Origin: Triatoma infestans | Taxonomy: Eukaryota > Arthropoda > Insecta > Hemiptera > Reduviidae | DNA: 64,000 nt | Assembly: GCA_011037195.1 (NCBI GenBank) | Contig: JAAEAF010002700.1 | Span: 85,621-149,620 of the forward strand | Direction: 5' to 3' | Part shown: positions 11,844 through 23,418 of the stretch, one piece after another | How the letters are laid out: the number at the start of each line of letters is the position of its first letter | Numbering within the stretch: position 1 is the stretch's first letter | Notes under the pieces: generated by a model | The model's input: the letters and a program-made list of their open reading frames with translations, nothing else | Databases searched by the model: none | Told to the model about the DNA's origin: nothing | Translations under genes and position numbers: made by a program

Positions 11844-11873
11844 GATAATATCGTCAGCCGGCGAAAATCTTTT

Positions 11874-12377
11874 GTGACAAGTGCGTGTTCTTTGGTAAAA
11901 AAATTAAATGTGATTTCTTTTAATGTTGCAGGCTTGAAAGCTAAATTAAATGATCCTTATTTTTTAAATTTTATAAAGGCATTTGATGTTTTTGTTTTGT
12001 TTGAAACATTTTTAACAGATGTAAATTTTAGTTATTGTAAAAAGGTGTTTAAGGAGTATAATATTTGTTTTATCCCTGCGAAAAAGGTTTCAAGGTTTGG
12101 CAGAGCTATGGGAGGTGAACTCTTTGGTATTAAAGCCTCTATTCCTACAAATTTAATACATTTTGTTAAAATTGATAATATTGATTTAATATCTGTAAAT
12201 GTTTTTTCAGTTAAATTTTTCATTTTTCCTGTTTATATAAATTGTAATTTTTGGGAAAATCACTTTTCTAAAATAAGTAACTTCTTTGCTGAGCATAACT
12301 CTTGCAATTTTATTTTAGTAGGCGATTGTAATGTGAGGTTGGCAGCATCCAGACTATATCTGAGGACATGTTTATAG
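11874..12377 (+). pseudogene. LINE ORF2, N-terminal part of APE endonuclease
   Basis: This frame encodes the first part of an apurinic-endonuclease-like domain: ISFNVAGLKAKL (Asn of the first motif), VLFETFL (catalytic Glu) and ILVGDCNVRL (the GDxN motif). A one-base indel close to 12341 then shifts the frame; the downstream frame from 12368 continues the same domain. The open stretch begins at a GTG at 11874 and no clear ATG start is visible, which suggests either loss of the start or expression by reinitiation after ORF1, 30 bp upstream. The domain nicks target DNA to prime reverse transcription. Confidence 0.85.
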
Positions 12378-15151
12378 ATAATGTTAAATGCCGACTCCAT
12401 AGAAATTCTAAAGATCGGGTTCTCGATGGAAGAGGAAAGAGTTTTCTGGAACTTTGTGATGATAACAACCTTATAATTTTAAATGGTCGTTTTCCGGGGG
12501 ATGTTGACGGGGAATTTACTTATGTAAGTAAAATGGGAGCTTCGGTCATTGACATTTGCGCGGTGTCTGCTTCATGTATTTCACTGATAGATGATTTTAA
12601 AGTGTTACCTGAAAATTTTTCGGATCATCAGCCTTTAAATATTGTAATTAATTTTGAACCCTCCACTGATACGACTGTGTTGCCTTTGATGCCTCAACTG
12701 CCTTGGTCCAAACACATGGCTAATAATTATAAAACTAAATTGGAACTGTTTTTTAACAGCACTGTTTTCTTCCCCGCTGAGTTGCAGAATTGGCTGAATG
12801 TTTTCACGGATGCAATTAAATCTTGCTGTCCTACATCTAATTATGCACCTTCGTTTATTAGAGCTATCAAAAATAAACCGTGGTTTGATGGCATTTGCGT
12901 CCGCGCCAGAAGAAGGTCGTTTAAGTTGTTGAATCTCTTTCGTTCTAGAAACTCGGTCATTGTTAGAAATGCCTATGTTGAAGCCAATAAACAATATAAG
13001 TTTGTATGTGCGAACAAAATGAAGGAATATTATTCTTCTCTGGTGAGTCGATGTTGCACCATCAAAGATTCTAAGGAACTTTGGCATATTTTTAATCAAT
13101 TGAAAAATAAGAATTTTGTATGTGGGAATAACATTACCATGACTGCATGGGTTACCCATTTCAGTAATCTTTTAAACCCTTCAGGTTTTAATCTGTCAAT
13201 TCAATATGCCAAGCCCTTAATATTCAATCCTTTTCTTGATGACCCTTTTACTTTTGATGAGCTTCGAGCGGCTATTTCAAATTTGAAGGACAATAAGGCG
13301 CCCGGCTTAGACCGAATTACTGCAGAATTCTACAAAAACGCCCCAGACATTATGCTTGAAAGACTTCTTTCCTTTTTTAATCACCTTTACAGCGTTGGTT
13401 CAACCCCTTCTTCTTTTAGTAAGGCTATTGTTTTTCCTTTATTTAAACGAGGAGAGATAAATAATGTTGTTAATTACAGAGGCATTTCGTGCATGGACGC
13501 GGTGGCCAAAATTTTCACGGGCATTCTTTTAAGGCGTTTGGAAACTTATATATCAGCAAACAATCTGCTAAGTGAATATCAGGCCGGATTCCGGCGTGGA
13601 TATTCAACTCTTGATAATTTGTTTATTTTGTGCAATATTATTAAATTAAAGTTTTTAAGAAGGGCTAAAAAAGTTTATTGTTTTTTTGTAGATCTCTCTG
13701 CCGCTTTTGACCGGGTCAATCGTTCTGCATTGTTTCTTAAACTGCTGAATTTAGGTGTTTCCTCCAAATTTGTAACAATATTAAGAGCTTTGTATAGGGA
13801 AACTCTTTGTGCGGTAAGAGGCGGCAATGGTATATCGGAGTTTTTTAGTGTGGCTAGTGGTGTGCGACAAGGTTGTCTCTTGAGCCCAATACTTTTTTCT
13901 GTTTTTGTGGACGATTTGCCAGGGCTTCTGGAGGGTGGAGTACGTGTGGCAGATACAGTCGTTAAGATTTTAATGTATGCTGATGATATTGTTATCCTGG
14001 ACGAGAATCCTTTGCAGTTGCAAAGGAATATTAACATTCTTGAAAGTTATTGTCAACATTGGGGTCTTGAAGTTAATTTAAAAAAGTCGCAAATCGTAGT
14101 TTTCAGGAAGGGTGGTAGATTGTCGGGAAAGGAGAAATGGCGATATGGTGACCAAGAAATTGAGGTCGTTAATAATTACAAATATTTGGGAGTTACTATG
14201 ACGCCTCGCCTCAGCTTTGACACCCACATTAAGGAGAAGGTTTCTGCAGCCAAGCTGGCCCTAAACTCTGTATGGATGGGAGTTATTTCAACTAAAATGG
14301 TACCTCTCTCTCATAAATATCAGATATTTAATTCGGTATGCAGAGCGATTGCCTGCTACGCGGCACAGATTTGGGGATTCCAGCGGTATGAGGCCCTGGA
14401 AAAGTTGTTGAGATTTTTTATCAAGAAGCTCTTTTCTCTTCCATCGATTACCCCTAACTACATGCTATATCTCGAAACGGGTGTTGACTTGCTTGAAGTG
14501 TTCACTTTAAGTTTACACTTCAGATATTGTCTGAAGGTACTGGAGTTTCCTGCACACCGGCTTCCCAGGATACTGGCGTTGGAAGTCATCAGGCGCAGAA
14601 CTTTCTGGTTTGAGAAATGGGTTGTTTTGGCGCAGAAATATAATTGCGAATTGGAACTCTCTGCGAATAATGTAATGTTACTTGAACGTCAATTGTCGGT
14701 TCTATTAGATAAAATCAGACTAGCGTCTATGGATGAGTCTGTGATGCGTGCAGGACAATCTTCACGATTTCTATTCTATAAGAAATTAGACCTGAGAGTA
14801 AGGATTTTTTCATTTGATGCGGACTGTCCTTCTAAGCACTTGTCGCTGAACGATTTGCGATGGTTATTTAAAATGAGAGGGGAATTATTATTTTTGAATT
14901 TTACACCCTGGGCTGAGCGAGAGATAGAACTCTGTTCACTGTGTAATCGTAGAGCCAAAGAGGATATAGTGCACTTTCTTGCAGAATGTCCTATATTAGC
15001 GGAGTTTCGCTTGCTCTACTTAGGTGTGAGGACTCTTTCGCTACAGTCTCTTAGGTGCCTTCTGAATTCACTGAATTGTAAGGGGTTAATCAAATACGTA
15101 CGCTCTGCATGGTTTTATAGATATGAATTGGTTCAAGAGTTCAATTTTTAG
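12368..15151 (+). CDS. LINE ORF2, endonuclease end, reverse transcriptase, CCHC
   Basis: This is the longest open frame of the window, 927 codons, and is the continuation of 11874-12377 after a frameshift. In this frame the last endonuclease motif SDHQP is at residues 85-89. Reverse transcriptase motifs follow in order: APGLDRITAEF (311-321), NYRGIS (369-374), EYQAGFRRGYST (403-414), VDLSAAFDRV (441-450; Asp442 and Asp448), SGVRQGCLLSP (497-507) and MYADDIVIL (536-544) with the catalytic YADD. The C-terminus has a CCHC-like zinc motif: CSLC at 856-859, His869, Cys874. There is no RNase H domain. The ATG at 12368 is simply the first in-frame Met after the shift, not a natural start. The catalytic residues are all present, so the loss of function is recent. 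Confidence 0.92.
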   Translation: MFIDNVKCRLHRNSKDRVLDGRGKSFLELCDDNNLIILNGRFPGDVDGEFTYVSKMGASVIDICAVSASCISLIDDFKVLPENFSDHQPLNIVINFEPSTDTTVLPLMPQLPWSKHMANNYKTKLELFFNSTVFFPAELQNWLNVFTDAIKSCCPTSNYAPSFIRAIKNKPWFDGICVRARRRSFKLLNLFRSRNSVIVRNAYVEANKQYKFVCANKMKEYYSSLVSRCCTIKDSKELWHIFNQLKNKNFVCGNNITMTAWVTHFSNLLNPSGFNLSIQYAKPLIFNPFLDDPFTFDELRAAISNLKDNKAPGLDRITAEFYKNAPDIMLERLLSFFNHLYSVGSTPSSFSKAIVFPLFKRGEINNVVNYRGISCMDAVAKIFTGILLRRLETYISANNLLSEYQAGFRRGYSTLDNLFILCNIIKLKFLRRAKKVYCFFVDLSAAFDRVNRSALFLKLLNLGVSSKFVTILRALYRETLCAVRGGNGISEFFSVASGVRQGCLLSPILFSVFVDDLPGLLEGGVRVADTVVKILMYADDIVILDENPLQLQRNINILESYCQHWGLEVNLKKSQIVVFRKGGRLSGKEKWRYGDQEIEVVNNYKYLGVTMTPRLSFDTHIKEKVSAAKLALNSVWMGVISTKMVPLSHKYQIFNSVCRAIACYAAQIWGFQRYEALEKLLRFFIKKLFSLPSITPNYMLYLETGVDLLEVFTLSLHFRYCLKVLEFPAHRLPRILALEVIRRRTFWFEKWVVLAQKYNCELELSANNVMLLERQLSVLLDKIRLASMDESVMRAGQSSRFLFYKKLDLRVRIFSFDADCPSKHLSLNDLRWLFKMRGELLFLNFTPWAEREIELCSLCNRRAKEDIVHFLAECPILAEFRLLYLGVRTLSLQSLRCLLNSLNCKGLIKYVRSAWFYRYELVQEFNF

Positions 15152-15475
15152 ACAGATTAATTGTAACAAAAAGAGTACTATTGCAGTTTGTTTATTTTTA
15201 TAATGTTTAGTGCATAGCTCGTTCTGCTTCTCAATCTTGTATAATCATATCATTCTTTCCATGTTCTACTCAATTATATTTACATCGAAACCAAGAAAGA
15301 AAATAATTTCCTCTATTTTATATTAATTTTCTTAGTTGCCTTTTGTATTTTTACTTTTGATGCTGAAAATTGATCGCATCAACCTCCGGCTGACGGATAC
15401 TTATCCAAGCCGTATATACTTTTCTTTTATTAACAGCTGTATATTTGATTGTTTTTTATATTCTTGAATAAAGTA

Positions 15476-15533
<58 letters not shown>
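15152..15533 (+). other. LINE 3' untranslated region and (ATT)n tail
   Basis: About 325 bp of non-coding sequence follow the ORF2 stop. The sequence TTGAATAAAGTATATT then leads into roughly nineteen ATT units (15477-15533). A short-repeat tail in place of poly(A) is usual for several non-L1 LINE clades. The relative at 38871-39590 has the matching AATAAAGCTGGTTATC followed by a different tetranucleotide run, which supports the same 3' end design. Confidence 0.85.
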
Positions 15534-15535
<2 letters not shown>

Positions 15536-15546
15536 AGAATCCACCT
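15534..15546. repeat. 3' target-site duplication of the LINE
   Basis: ACAGAATCCACCT directly follows the (ATT)n tail and equals 10351-10363. Confidence 0.9.
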
Positions 15547-16111
15547 AAACGTTGAACCAACCTGTCCATCACGAGAGGTATAGTAGCACTATCTCCTACC
15601 AGAATTGCTTCAACAGGACACCCTAAGACTGTCAACACCCACGTACTTCAGCACCCAGCAGAACCAAAGAAGGGGTAATTCTTGACCACAATCAAAACAA
15701 GAGAGTTTTCTTCTAAAAGTGGCTAGTAAACTTCTACCTTCAAGACTCTACCAGCTAGGACTGTCACGCCGTTCCGCTCTATTAGCCTTACGCTACTCTT
15801 TCTCTTACCCTTGTTTAACTGCCAATTACTTGCAGTTTCTTTTATTTTAATTACTATACAAGTGAATCCGTGGATATAGTCCAATGCTCTAACTCTCTTA
15901 TCCCATAAAAATTTCTACTACAGAATTTTTTGCAAGAAAAATCTACATAAAATAAAAAACTGAAAGCAATCTGACGGCTTTCTCTTAGAGAATTTTTTAA
16001 CTTCTATTGAAAGTGACCATACTGTATTAGAATTGATAATATTGTATTATTATTACTTCCAATTGGAGCTCAAGTTCGTCAAAACGAGTCCTCTTGTGAA
16101 GTAAGAGAAAG
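15547..16111. other. Unassigned sequence
   Basis: No gene was recognised. The first 200 bp are less AT-rich and unlike the LINE; they continue the pre-insertion sequence from 10350. A TTTCTCTTA string near 15985 hints at a family H remnant. Confidence 0.35.
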
Positions 16112-16240
16112 AAAAAGGTTGTGATTGGGTCCGCACAGCTGGAGAGCATCAGAAATATTTTCCGTGGTAGCTACAAAAAGAAGCAGGCTATCATGGAATT
16201 TCTGATTCTGCAAGTAAAAGGGTTTTGGCATTCTACTGCC
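16112..16240. repeat. Family P, internally deleted copy
   Basis: The left part (GTGATTGGGTCCGCACAGCTGG, then AGCATCAGAAATATTTTCCGTGG; written as two blocks) and the right part (GAAGCAGGCTATCATGGAATTTCTGATT) are the two inverted arms of the element better seen at 30554-30795 and 49143-49500. The middle, including both stem-loop motifs, is missing, leaving a miniature foldback. No coding capacity. Confidence 0.65.
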
Positions 16241-19200
16241 GTTAGTAGAAAAAGAGATTCTCTCCCACTCTAAATAATGCCCTTTGATTAACCAGAGATC
16301 TTCTTTGCTGATTCATTATTTAAGTTTCTCAATGATCGATTCTTTTTCAAAATTATATTACTTTTGTCTTTCACTGGTTTTTTTGTTGTTTTTTTCCACC
16401 GATAGAGCCAGTGAAACCGCTGAAACTATTATAAATCCAAAGAACATATTAAAAAAAAACAAAAAATACTAATTCAATAAAGATTACGATAATTACGAGT
16501 ATGATTCATGATGTTAAGTAGGGGGAAAATGGTTACGAATAGTACGGTATTATTATTTTTACAAAAAAAAATATATATCTATTATAATAATAATAATAAT
16601 AGTAAATAAAGTTATTCATTTTTATTTCAATTCTGCCAGTTCTGGGTCAATACAGGCGTTATCCTTGTTATTATTCTTAATGCTAATATTTTGCGTGAGT
16701 TAGTGGCGATATAATTTCAGAACTTGACATTTAATCAATTCAATCTAGCTGGGCTCAGGTATACGGTTATTTATATTATGTTATATATCTTTAATATCTC
16801 ATATTAGAAATAATAATTTTAATATGAGGCTAATTAATTTTGTTAATCTTGTATGTATATATACTTATATGTATGAATATATATAAAGAAATTAATTGGT
16901 TGCTCTGTTGGGCATACGATAACAAAAGAATTTTAAAGTGAACAGGGTATTAATTTTAACGAAAAACCAGAGCTCCAACTTTTATAAAAACAGGTGGAGC
17001 GATTGCTGAGAATAAAACGGAAATTCTGTTAAAACCGGTTGTTTATAAAACTATACTAATTATCTTCATTCATATTTTCATTCTTCAGTTGTTCACGCCA
17101 TGATTCTCTTTAAAAGTATGTTACTTTCACTCATTTTGGCTTCCCGACTTCCAGCTTTTTAAGCGGATTTCTGTTGCCTGATAAGATTTTTAGGCGGAAT
17201 TCTATTGCAAGCTTAACTTGGACTTTAGGGTATATAACGCACTTTTGGGGGTTTGTGCATATAAAAAAGAAAAACAGCTTAAAAAGAAAACTGCTAGGGT
17301 TTCAATGCAGTCACTCACACATAAAAAGGAGCTGCAGGAAATGTGTTGAAAAAGAGGTTGAAACTCCCACTGAATACCACAGAGGTTTCTATCCCACAAT
17401 GTATAACCAGTTCCTACTTACAAAGACTAGAATTATCCGTCAATGAAGGAGTACAACAGCTGATAACCATTCTGTAAACTGAATCCATGATACCCAAGAA
17501 TGTGAAGCTGACGGAAATCAGAAGAAGCTCTCCTTCGAAGTTCAACATGCTTATTGGGTTGTAATGGAAACACAATCATGGAAATAATTTGTAAACTGTT
17601 TCAATTAATGTGTAAAGATTTAATGTACAAGTTTTGCGGCAAATTCACAGAAGTTCTGGAAGTTCAAACAATGGTGTGAATAATTCACTTCCCTGTTCCG
17701 TCATTTGAGAAAAAATATCATTCATAAATAAAGTTCAATTCTTGGAAAAATTCGAAATTTTGAAATATTTTCTTTTCGTTTAGATCATTTCCAGCTTTCA
17801 GGAAATAAAGTTGGACCCTTACAGCTTCATCAACTGTTTGTTATCCTCTTAAACAACACTTTTCCACGAATTAAGCGCTACCCATCTCTTCTGACATTCA
17901 AAAATAGATCTTGACATCAAGGGATACACCTCTTAATTTAAGCTCTTATGCTCATACTAGTGGAATAGTTTTTTGAGAGTGTTTTTTTGAAGGCACAACT
18001 AAAGTTCTTTGCCCCTGTCGTTCAATCTAAAAGTAGGTACTAAATCACACGTTCAATCACTTAGAATCTCCAATCTATCTTTTCCACTTCCCAAGTGCAA
18101 TTTTTGACACATATTCAGATTATCATAGAAACAGTGATTTCAAATTAAATACATGAATATCTCTAAGGAATTCTAGAGTTTTACTCACGCTAAATTCATC
18201 ATCGTCTAACGCCACTTTCGTGAGAAAGTGTTTATTTACGAGGCAACAGCATTTGCCTCAATCGATAAGAGTGCGTCCTCAAATTCCCTAAAATCCGAAA
18301 TGTTTCTATGGTATTTGAATGAGATTTTGGAATTTCTTTAGTTTACCCAGAATTTGAATTCATTATGAGTGAATTGAAGGAATAGAGTTAAACTCAAGCA
18401 CGTTGAACTTTCACAACCTGAAATACAATCAAGTTATTGCAAAATAGCCTTTTGCTTTATTAATATTAACTGTTGTTAATACTAATAAAGTACTAATAAT
18501 TGTTAATACTCTGTGGCCAACTCTGTTGAGCTGCCATAGAGTTAAACTACAAAACTAGTTAAGGAATCGCAGCTAATAATTATAAAATATAGTTGGAAAT
18601 TATTTTTACAGTTGTTTTACAACTAATATAGAAGTTATCAAATCAAGTGTAAGGTTAGAATTATGATTAAGTAGGAAATAAATCAGTAAAGCAGAATATG
18701 TAGTAAAAGAAAGGAAGGTTCATGAAATTATAATTAATACAACTAAAATTAATATAACTATATACAATTTGGTAGTTGTTTTTGCAACTACTTTTTCTCA
18801 ACTACTAGCTGTAGTGGAGAAACTGCGCTATCTGAAACTACACCTACTTTAGTTGAGAAAAATAATAAAACTGCAAAAGCAATTACAATTTCATTTGTAG
18901 TCGTTAAGTGTAGCTGCATCCCAATTAATGAAACTACTTCATAATTTATAGATGCAACTACGTTTTGCCCAACTGTGATTCATAAATAGTTTCAGCACTG
19001 GAAGAAATCTGGATAGACATAGAACGTAATTTAGGACCAAAAAATAAAAGCTACGCTATATATTAGCTAGGCCATTAAACTGGTTTTTACAGTATGAATT
19101 CCTGCTTTTTCTGCTGAAATGAAAGAGCGTTCAGCAGATTGCTAGATTAATTGAAATACAGCAAAGATGTACAACTAGTCAACGTTGATAAAATCAACTC

Positions 19201-19435
19201 TTTTTTTCATCTTAAATGATTCAGTTTAACATGTAAATTATAATAATGTTAGTGGCTGTATGGCTCTAGGTTGCCAATGAATGAAAAAAAAAAAAAAAAA
19301 AAGTAAATTTTACTAAAACTATTGCAAATTATGTGACAAAATTGTCCCGACAAACGCTAAACTTAAAATGGAAGCTACATAATGTTTACTAAATACATTT
19401 TTTCTGGAGAAATGGATTTAAAATCATTTGAACTG

Positions 19436-19469
<34 letters not shown>

Positions 19470-20956
19470 CCTTAAATTTACCAGCAGGTAGGCTCCCATT
19501 AAAATTGGGTTGTTGATTCAATCCTATACTTGTTAATTTTATACTTCTTCTAACAGAATAACTGTAAAAAATCATTAAACTAGAATAAACAGATTCAATG
19601 GCAAATAAATGATCTCGTTCACTCATTCCTTGTCTCTCTCACTCACGCACTCTCTCTATGTACATAGTGTTTCATTAAAAAAAAGTAATCGATTTATTTA
19701 CGGTGATGTTCACAATCGAAAATGACAACAAAATTCAGTGCCACTTGGATACTCTTCCATTTCTCTCTTTTAAAAAATATCACCATATAGATATTGAGGA
19801 CGAACGGACATTATATAAAGTGGTATTGATGGTTTATATAGTGGTTGGTTCTATAAAACGCCGGAGTGTAGCACTGTTTGCCAACACTCAGACATCGTGC
19901 AGCGCTAACTGAAATATATATTTGCCCTAAATGTATACCTTCTATTTTGTTTGTCTGTCTGAGTATGCTGTTAAGTATCTATAACATTTTCTACACTTAA
20001 CAATATGTAGGATTATATTACCATTAAACCTCACCACTCATATTCCACTATAATGTTACCCATTAGTTTAACACCGTATACGTTTCCTTGTATCTTTAAA
20101 CTTCGCTACTAACTTTCCTACTAAATCATGAACAAACCAAATTCTATTACCCTTTCCACTTGAACTGGATTGTACTACACTTTATTTTGCAAATATTTCT
20201 ATTTCACAAGCATAAAGCTCTTTAAAAGCTTTAGAAGAAAAAGGTTATTGATCTAAGCCAAAATTCCTTCATATAAAGTAGCATAAAAATGGGGTTAAAA
20301 CAAAAATTTTATTTATTTACTTGCCTCTTACACTTTGCCCAAAATTATCAAACTGAATATCTTGTCGATCTATCACTTTGATAATACGAAATCGAATGTT
20401 TTTCTCTCATCGTATTCAATAATTTGATAGAATCCCATGAATACTTTATTATCATAACCTCCTAATAGTATGAATACATCTAGCGTACGTATTTATTAGT
20501 ACGAATGCATTTATTGGCATCTTGAAAATATATTAATTACATTAATTATGCAGAGTTTTGAAATGAACGTCATTGGAACCTTTTTATCCAAGCTTGCAAA
20601 ACATTTTTTATGAAAGTAGTTCACCTTCAATTTTGCTTAGTTTTAATGTAGCAGAATCCTTCAGAAAATGTTGGTAAATTCTACTCTCCCAAAAGCAAGC
20701 ATAGCTTTAATTGTGGTAAGAGAAAGTCCCCAAATTTTCACACTAGATTTTTTTTGTTTATCCCGAACATAAAATGGAGCCAAATACAATAGTATAAGTA
20801 TGTAGCATTTTGAAATCTGATTTTATCTGGCTTTATCCCTTAACAAAAAAGGATTTTCTGAATTTTTATTGATTGGAAATCATTATTTTAGTTGGAAAAT
20901 CTGATTTTGAATTCTAAAAAAGAAAACGTATTTCAACCTGAAAACTCTCAAAAAAC
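16241..20956. other. Unassigned AT-rich sequence, about 4.7 kb
   Basis: No gene was supported. Visible features are an (AAT)n run near 16585, an (AT)n microsatellite at 19438-19467, a CT-rich stretch near 19635, and a degenerate internally repetitive segment at about 18540-18985 rich in GTAGTT/AACTAC on both strands. A GTGGTAAGAGAAAGT near 20715-20730 is a family H end remnant. The short open frames at 17174-17446 and 19703-19912 show no recognisable domain and no splice context. Confidence 0.4.
19438..19467. repeat. (AT)n microsatellite
   Basis: About fifteen AT dinucleotides in a row. Confidence 0.95.
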
Positions 20957-21180
20957 TGGGATAGGGAAGGGAATAGCTAAGTAATTAGCTTACTCGACTT
21001 CCACGCGTAGGTCCCGGGTTCAAGTTCAGCTGTGCTGCTCTTAGATTTTTTCCGCTGATGGACAGTGTTGTTTGTTTGAAATGAGAGAACACTGTCCGCA
21101 GTCCGGAAGTGAAACGAGATGGCTCCGGACGCCAATAACCATAGATGTTGACGCGCCTTAAATTAAAAAATAAAAAAAAA
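20957..21180 (+). mobile_element. tRNA-derived SINE
   Basis: The head resembles a tRNA gene: an A-box-like TAGCTAAGTAATTAGC at about 20976 and a B-box-like GGGTTCAAGTTC at about 21017, about 40 bp apart. The body carries TGATGGACAGTGTTGTTTG and GAGAACACTGTCCGCAG, shared with the SINEs at 43260-43492 and 46905-47095, and GTTGACGCGCCTTAAATT just before an A-rich tail (21165-21180). SINEs are transcribed by RNA polymerase III from these boxes and mobilised by a LINE; the shared 3' end may point to the partner. Confidence 0.8.
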
Positions 21181-21671
21181 TCTGGGTGAATTCTTAAATG
21201 AAAATGACTGCTTTTCTGTTAGGGAAAAATTACTGTTTTTGTAAATTTAAATTTTAAATAATTGTCCTATTTTAAGATAATATATATACTTTAATAATAA
21301 TGGGTAAAGGTCCGTGTGAAAATTCTCTTCACTAATAAATTATTAAAGTATAGACTATTATAAGGAGGGGAGAATTAAGAGTGGGTGTGTGTGAGAGAGA
21401 GAGAAGATAAAGGGAATAAAATTAACTACCCTACTACACGCTAACTTCGAATTTCAACACTAGTTGTAGTATAAGTTACCAGGGCAAGCTTTGATTAAAT
21501 CTGTTCACTTAGAGTTTGCCGGCTCATTTTTTTAGTTCATTCAATGCGTAACTCTTCTTTTTAGAATTTATCATCAAGTATTAGGATGGTGTAGAAGTTC
21601 TTTGTTAGAAAAGAGTTTAAATTAAAAAAAAATTACTAAAATTTTGTCATTCATTAATTATAAAAAAAAAT

Positions 21672-22962
21672 AATCTGGGTTGAAACACTCACACTACATT
21701 CTCTAAATATAATTAATACAATTCAATAGGACAAATTTTCATTAAAATTGTAATGTCTGATATTGGCTTGCCATGGAAAGTATGGTAGAGGGTTTTATCA
21801 TATTAATGCAACTAGTAACGGAGCGTCCTCTCAACTAATAAAGTATATTATAGTGGCAGGTTCCTAGAAAATCTCTGAAATAATTAGTTTTGGAAAAATG
21901 TTTCAAATAAAAGTGATAGGTTAATATTTGTCTATTTAGCATTCCACGTGTAAAGGAAACCATGGTATTCAATTTCGAGAAAAGTCAAAAAAACTCAAAA
22001 AACTTTTCCTGTTTGGTAGCAGTTCCGATTAACCGACTTTCTTCAAATTTAGAAGTTTACCACTTTTTCTAATGTAAATTAATATTATATAGGTGAAAGA
22101 ACCATATACTGTACTGAAGTGGTACTTTAGAGGTAAGCATAACGATGCCGTTCCCCTAGAAATACCCAAAAAACAATGTTCCGGGAAAATCATTAGAATG
22201 CAGGTGGTATGTGTTTATGTGTAATGGTAGTATATGAAGTTCAGAGAAAATCGTTGGAGTCTTTTTCGAGAAATACACGTTTTGGGGTCCCTCCCATGCA
22301 TCCCAAAAAGTGGTTTTTAGAAAATGGTTTGTTTGTGTGTGTATGTATGTATGTATGTATGTGAACAGCGTAGCTCAAAAACGAAAAATCCTACAAAGTT
22401 TAAACTTCATATTTCTTTTATTTATCACCTGGGATTCGCCTGTAAGTTATCTGCAAAAATTCCACAACCGGAAATACCACTTTACTAAATGTTTTTTTCA
22501 CAATCTTCTCGAAAATGGCTCCAACGATTTCCTTTAAATTCGGTAAATCCTCTACACATACAAAGATCTACAAGTTTTATTTGAAACATTCCTCTGGAAT
22601 AATTCGTTTAAGGGCACTTTTGGCGGAGAGGTGAGGTTAGGTTTTCCTCTAATGTGCTATTCAGTTTATTACATAATTCTATCATCTAAATAATATTAAT
22701 TAGAATTAAATATTTTGTTGAAATTCCGTGCTTGAAGACAATCGGATGACTAGAAGTGAGTTTTTACTGAAAAGTATGTTTCAGTTTTCTGCTATTTTCT
22801 TTAAAACGGCTCCAATGATTTTCTTTAAACTAAGAATATGAACTGCACATATAAAGAGCTACAACTTTTATTTTTAAACATTTCTCTAGGGAAAGAAAGG
22901 GGGCTTTTTAGGGAGGAGAAGGGTTTATTTCTTCCTCCAAAGTGCTATCATAGTTGATTATA
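21672..22962. repeat. Family H, two copies meeting in opposite orientation
   Basis: A plus-strand copy starts at 21674 (TCTGGGTTGAAACACTCACAC) and continues through internal units to about 22270. From about 22290 the phrases are inverted: TGAACAGCGTAGCTCAAAAACG is the reverse complement of the TTTTTGGAGCTATGCTGTTCA-type phrase of other copies, followed by TTTAAATTCGG and TCTAAATAATATTAATTAG in inverted form. A (TATG)n/(TGTA)n stretch lies near 22335. The inverted copy is broken at 22962 by an insertion and resumes at 23419. Confidence 0.6.
22950..22962. repeat. Target-site duplication, left
   Basis: ATAGTTGATTATA is repeated exactly at 23419-23431. The flanks are the two halves of one family H unit, so the duplication marks the insertion at 22963-23418. 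Confidence 0.85.
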
Positions 22963-23418
22963 GTTTATGGACTGTTGTAGGGGATTATTGCGCTGCGACC
23001 TGAAAAATCTATTATGCCACCCCGGAGCATTCTCCAATGCACAGCCGGCCTCCAAGCAGCGTTTTCTAGCTACAAACAGCACTGCCCATCACCGGACAGT
23101 CAGTTATAGAGGCTCCTGGGAAAAAAAAATCTAAGCGGTGCATGCTGGATTCAAACCCGGAATCTCCGCGTTACTAGTCCAGCGCACTACCACTGAGCTA
23201 ATCGCTACCTTCTCCCTTGGTTTTCGCCATTAACTAGGGATGGAGACCCTAGTTTGTGTACTGTGTCTGTCCTTGTCTGTAAAGTGTACAGTGTATGTAG
23301 TTTAAGTGTATTGTGTACTGTTCTGATGAAGTGCATGGAGTACTGATCTGTGGTAACCCGTGGGATCGCTACTCTCCAAGTAACTGCATGCAACAGATAC
23401 CCCTTGTGGACAGCTATG
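22963..23418 (-). mobile_element. SINE-bearing insertion, minus strand, with 13-bp duplication
   Basis: On the minus strand a tRNA-like head is clear: TTAGCTCAGTGGTAGTGCG (A box, about 23180-23198) and CGGGTTTGAATCC (B box, about 23150). The body has GACTGTCCGGTGATGGGCAG and the tail GGTCGCAGCGCAATAATCCCC, also seen in the 51-bp fragment at 42277-42327. Unusually, about 200 bp (23215-23418) lie upstream of the tRNA-like head, yet the duplication encloses everything. Either the family has a long 5' extension, or a transcript started further upstream was inserted, or an older unit is nested. No protein is encoded. Confidence 0.75.

Larger units (their letters stand above)
10364..15533 (+). mobile_element. 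Full-length non-LTR retrotransposon (LINE), two ORFs
   Basis: The element is about 5.17 kb: a 5' untranslated region (10364-10885), ORF1 (10886-11843), ORF2 (11874-15151), a 3' untranslated region and an (ATT)n tail (15477-15533). It is flanked by an exact 13-bp duplication. ORF2 has an APE-type endonuclease, a reverse transcriptase with YADD, and a C-terminal CCHC motif but no RNase H. The CR1/Jockey group of clades fits best, but the clade is not settled. ORF1 has at least two frameshifts and ORF2 one, so this copy is probably inactive, though young enough to keep its duplication. A 5'-truncated relative lies on the minus strand at 38871-39590. Confidence 0.93.

Noticed and set aside
12635..13159. 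174-codon minus-strand frame
   Set aside because: Antisense shadow of the LINE ORF2, without domain similarity.
15456..15638. 60-codon minus-strand frame with poly-Asn
   Set aside because: Translation of the (ATT)n LINE tail.
18540..18985. Inverted-repeat element rich in GTAGTT/AACTAC
   Set aside because: The repeats are short and scattered; no consistent arms or ends could be drawn.
23150..23200. A tRNA gene
   Set aside because: The A and B boxes are good, but the sequence continues into a SINE body and tail, and no full cloverleaf was seen.
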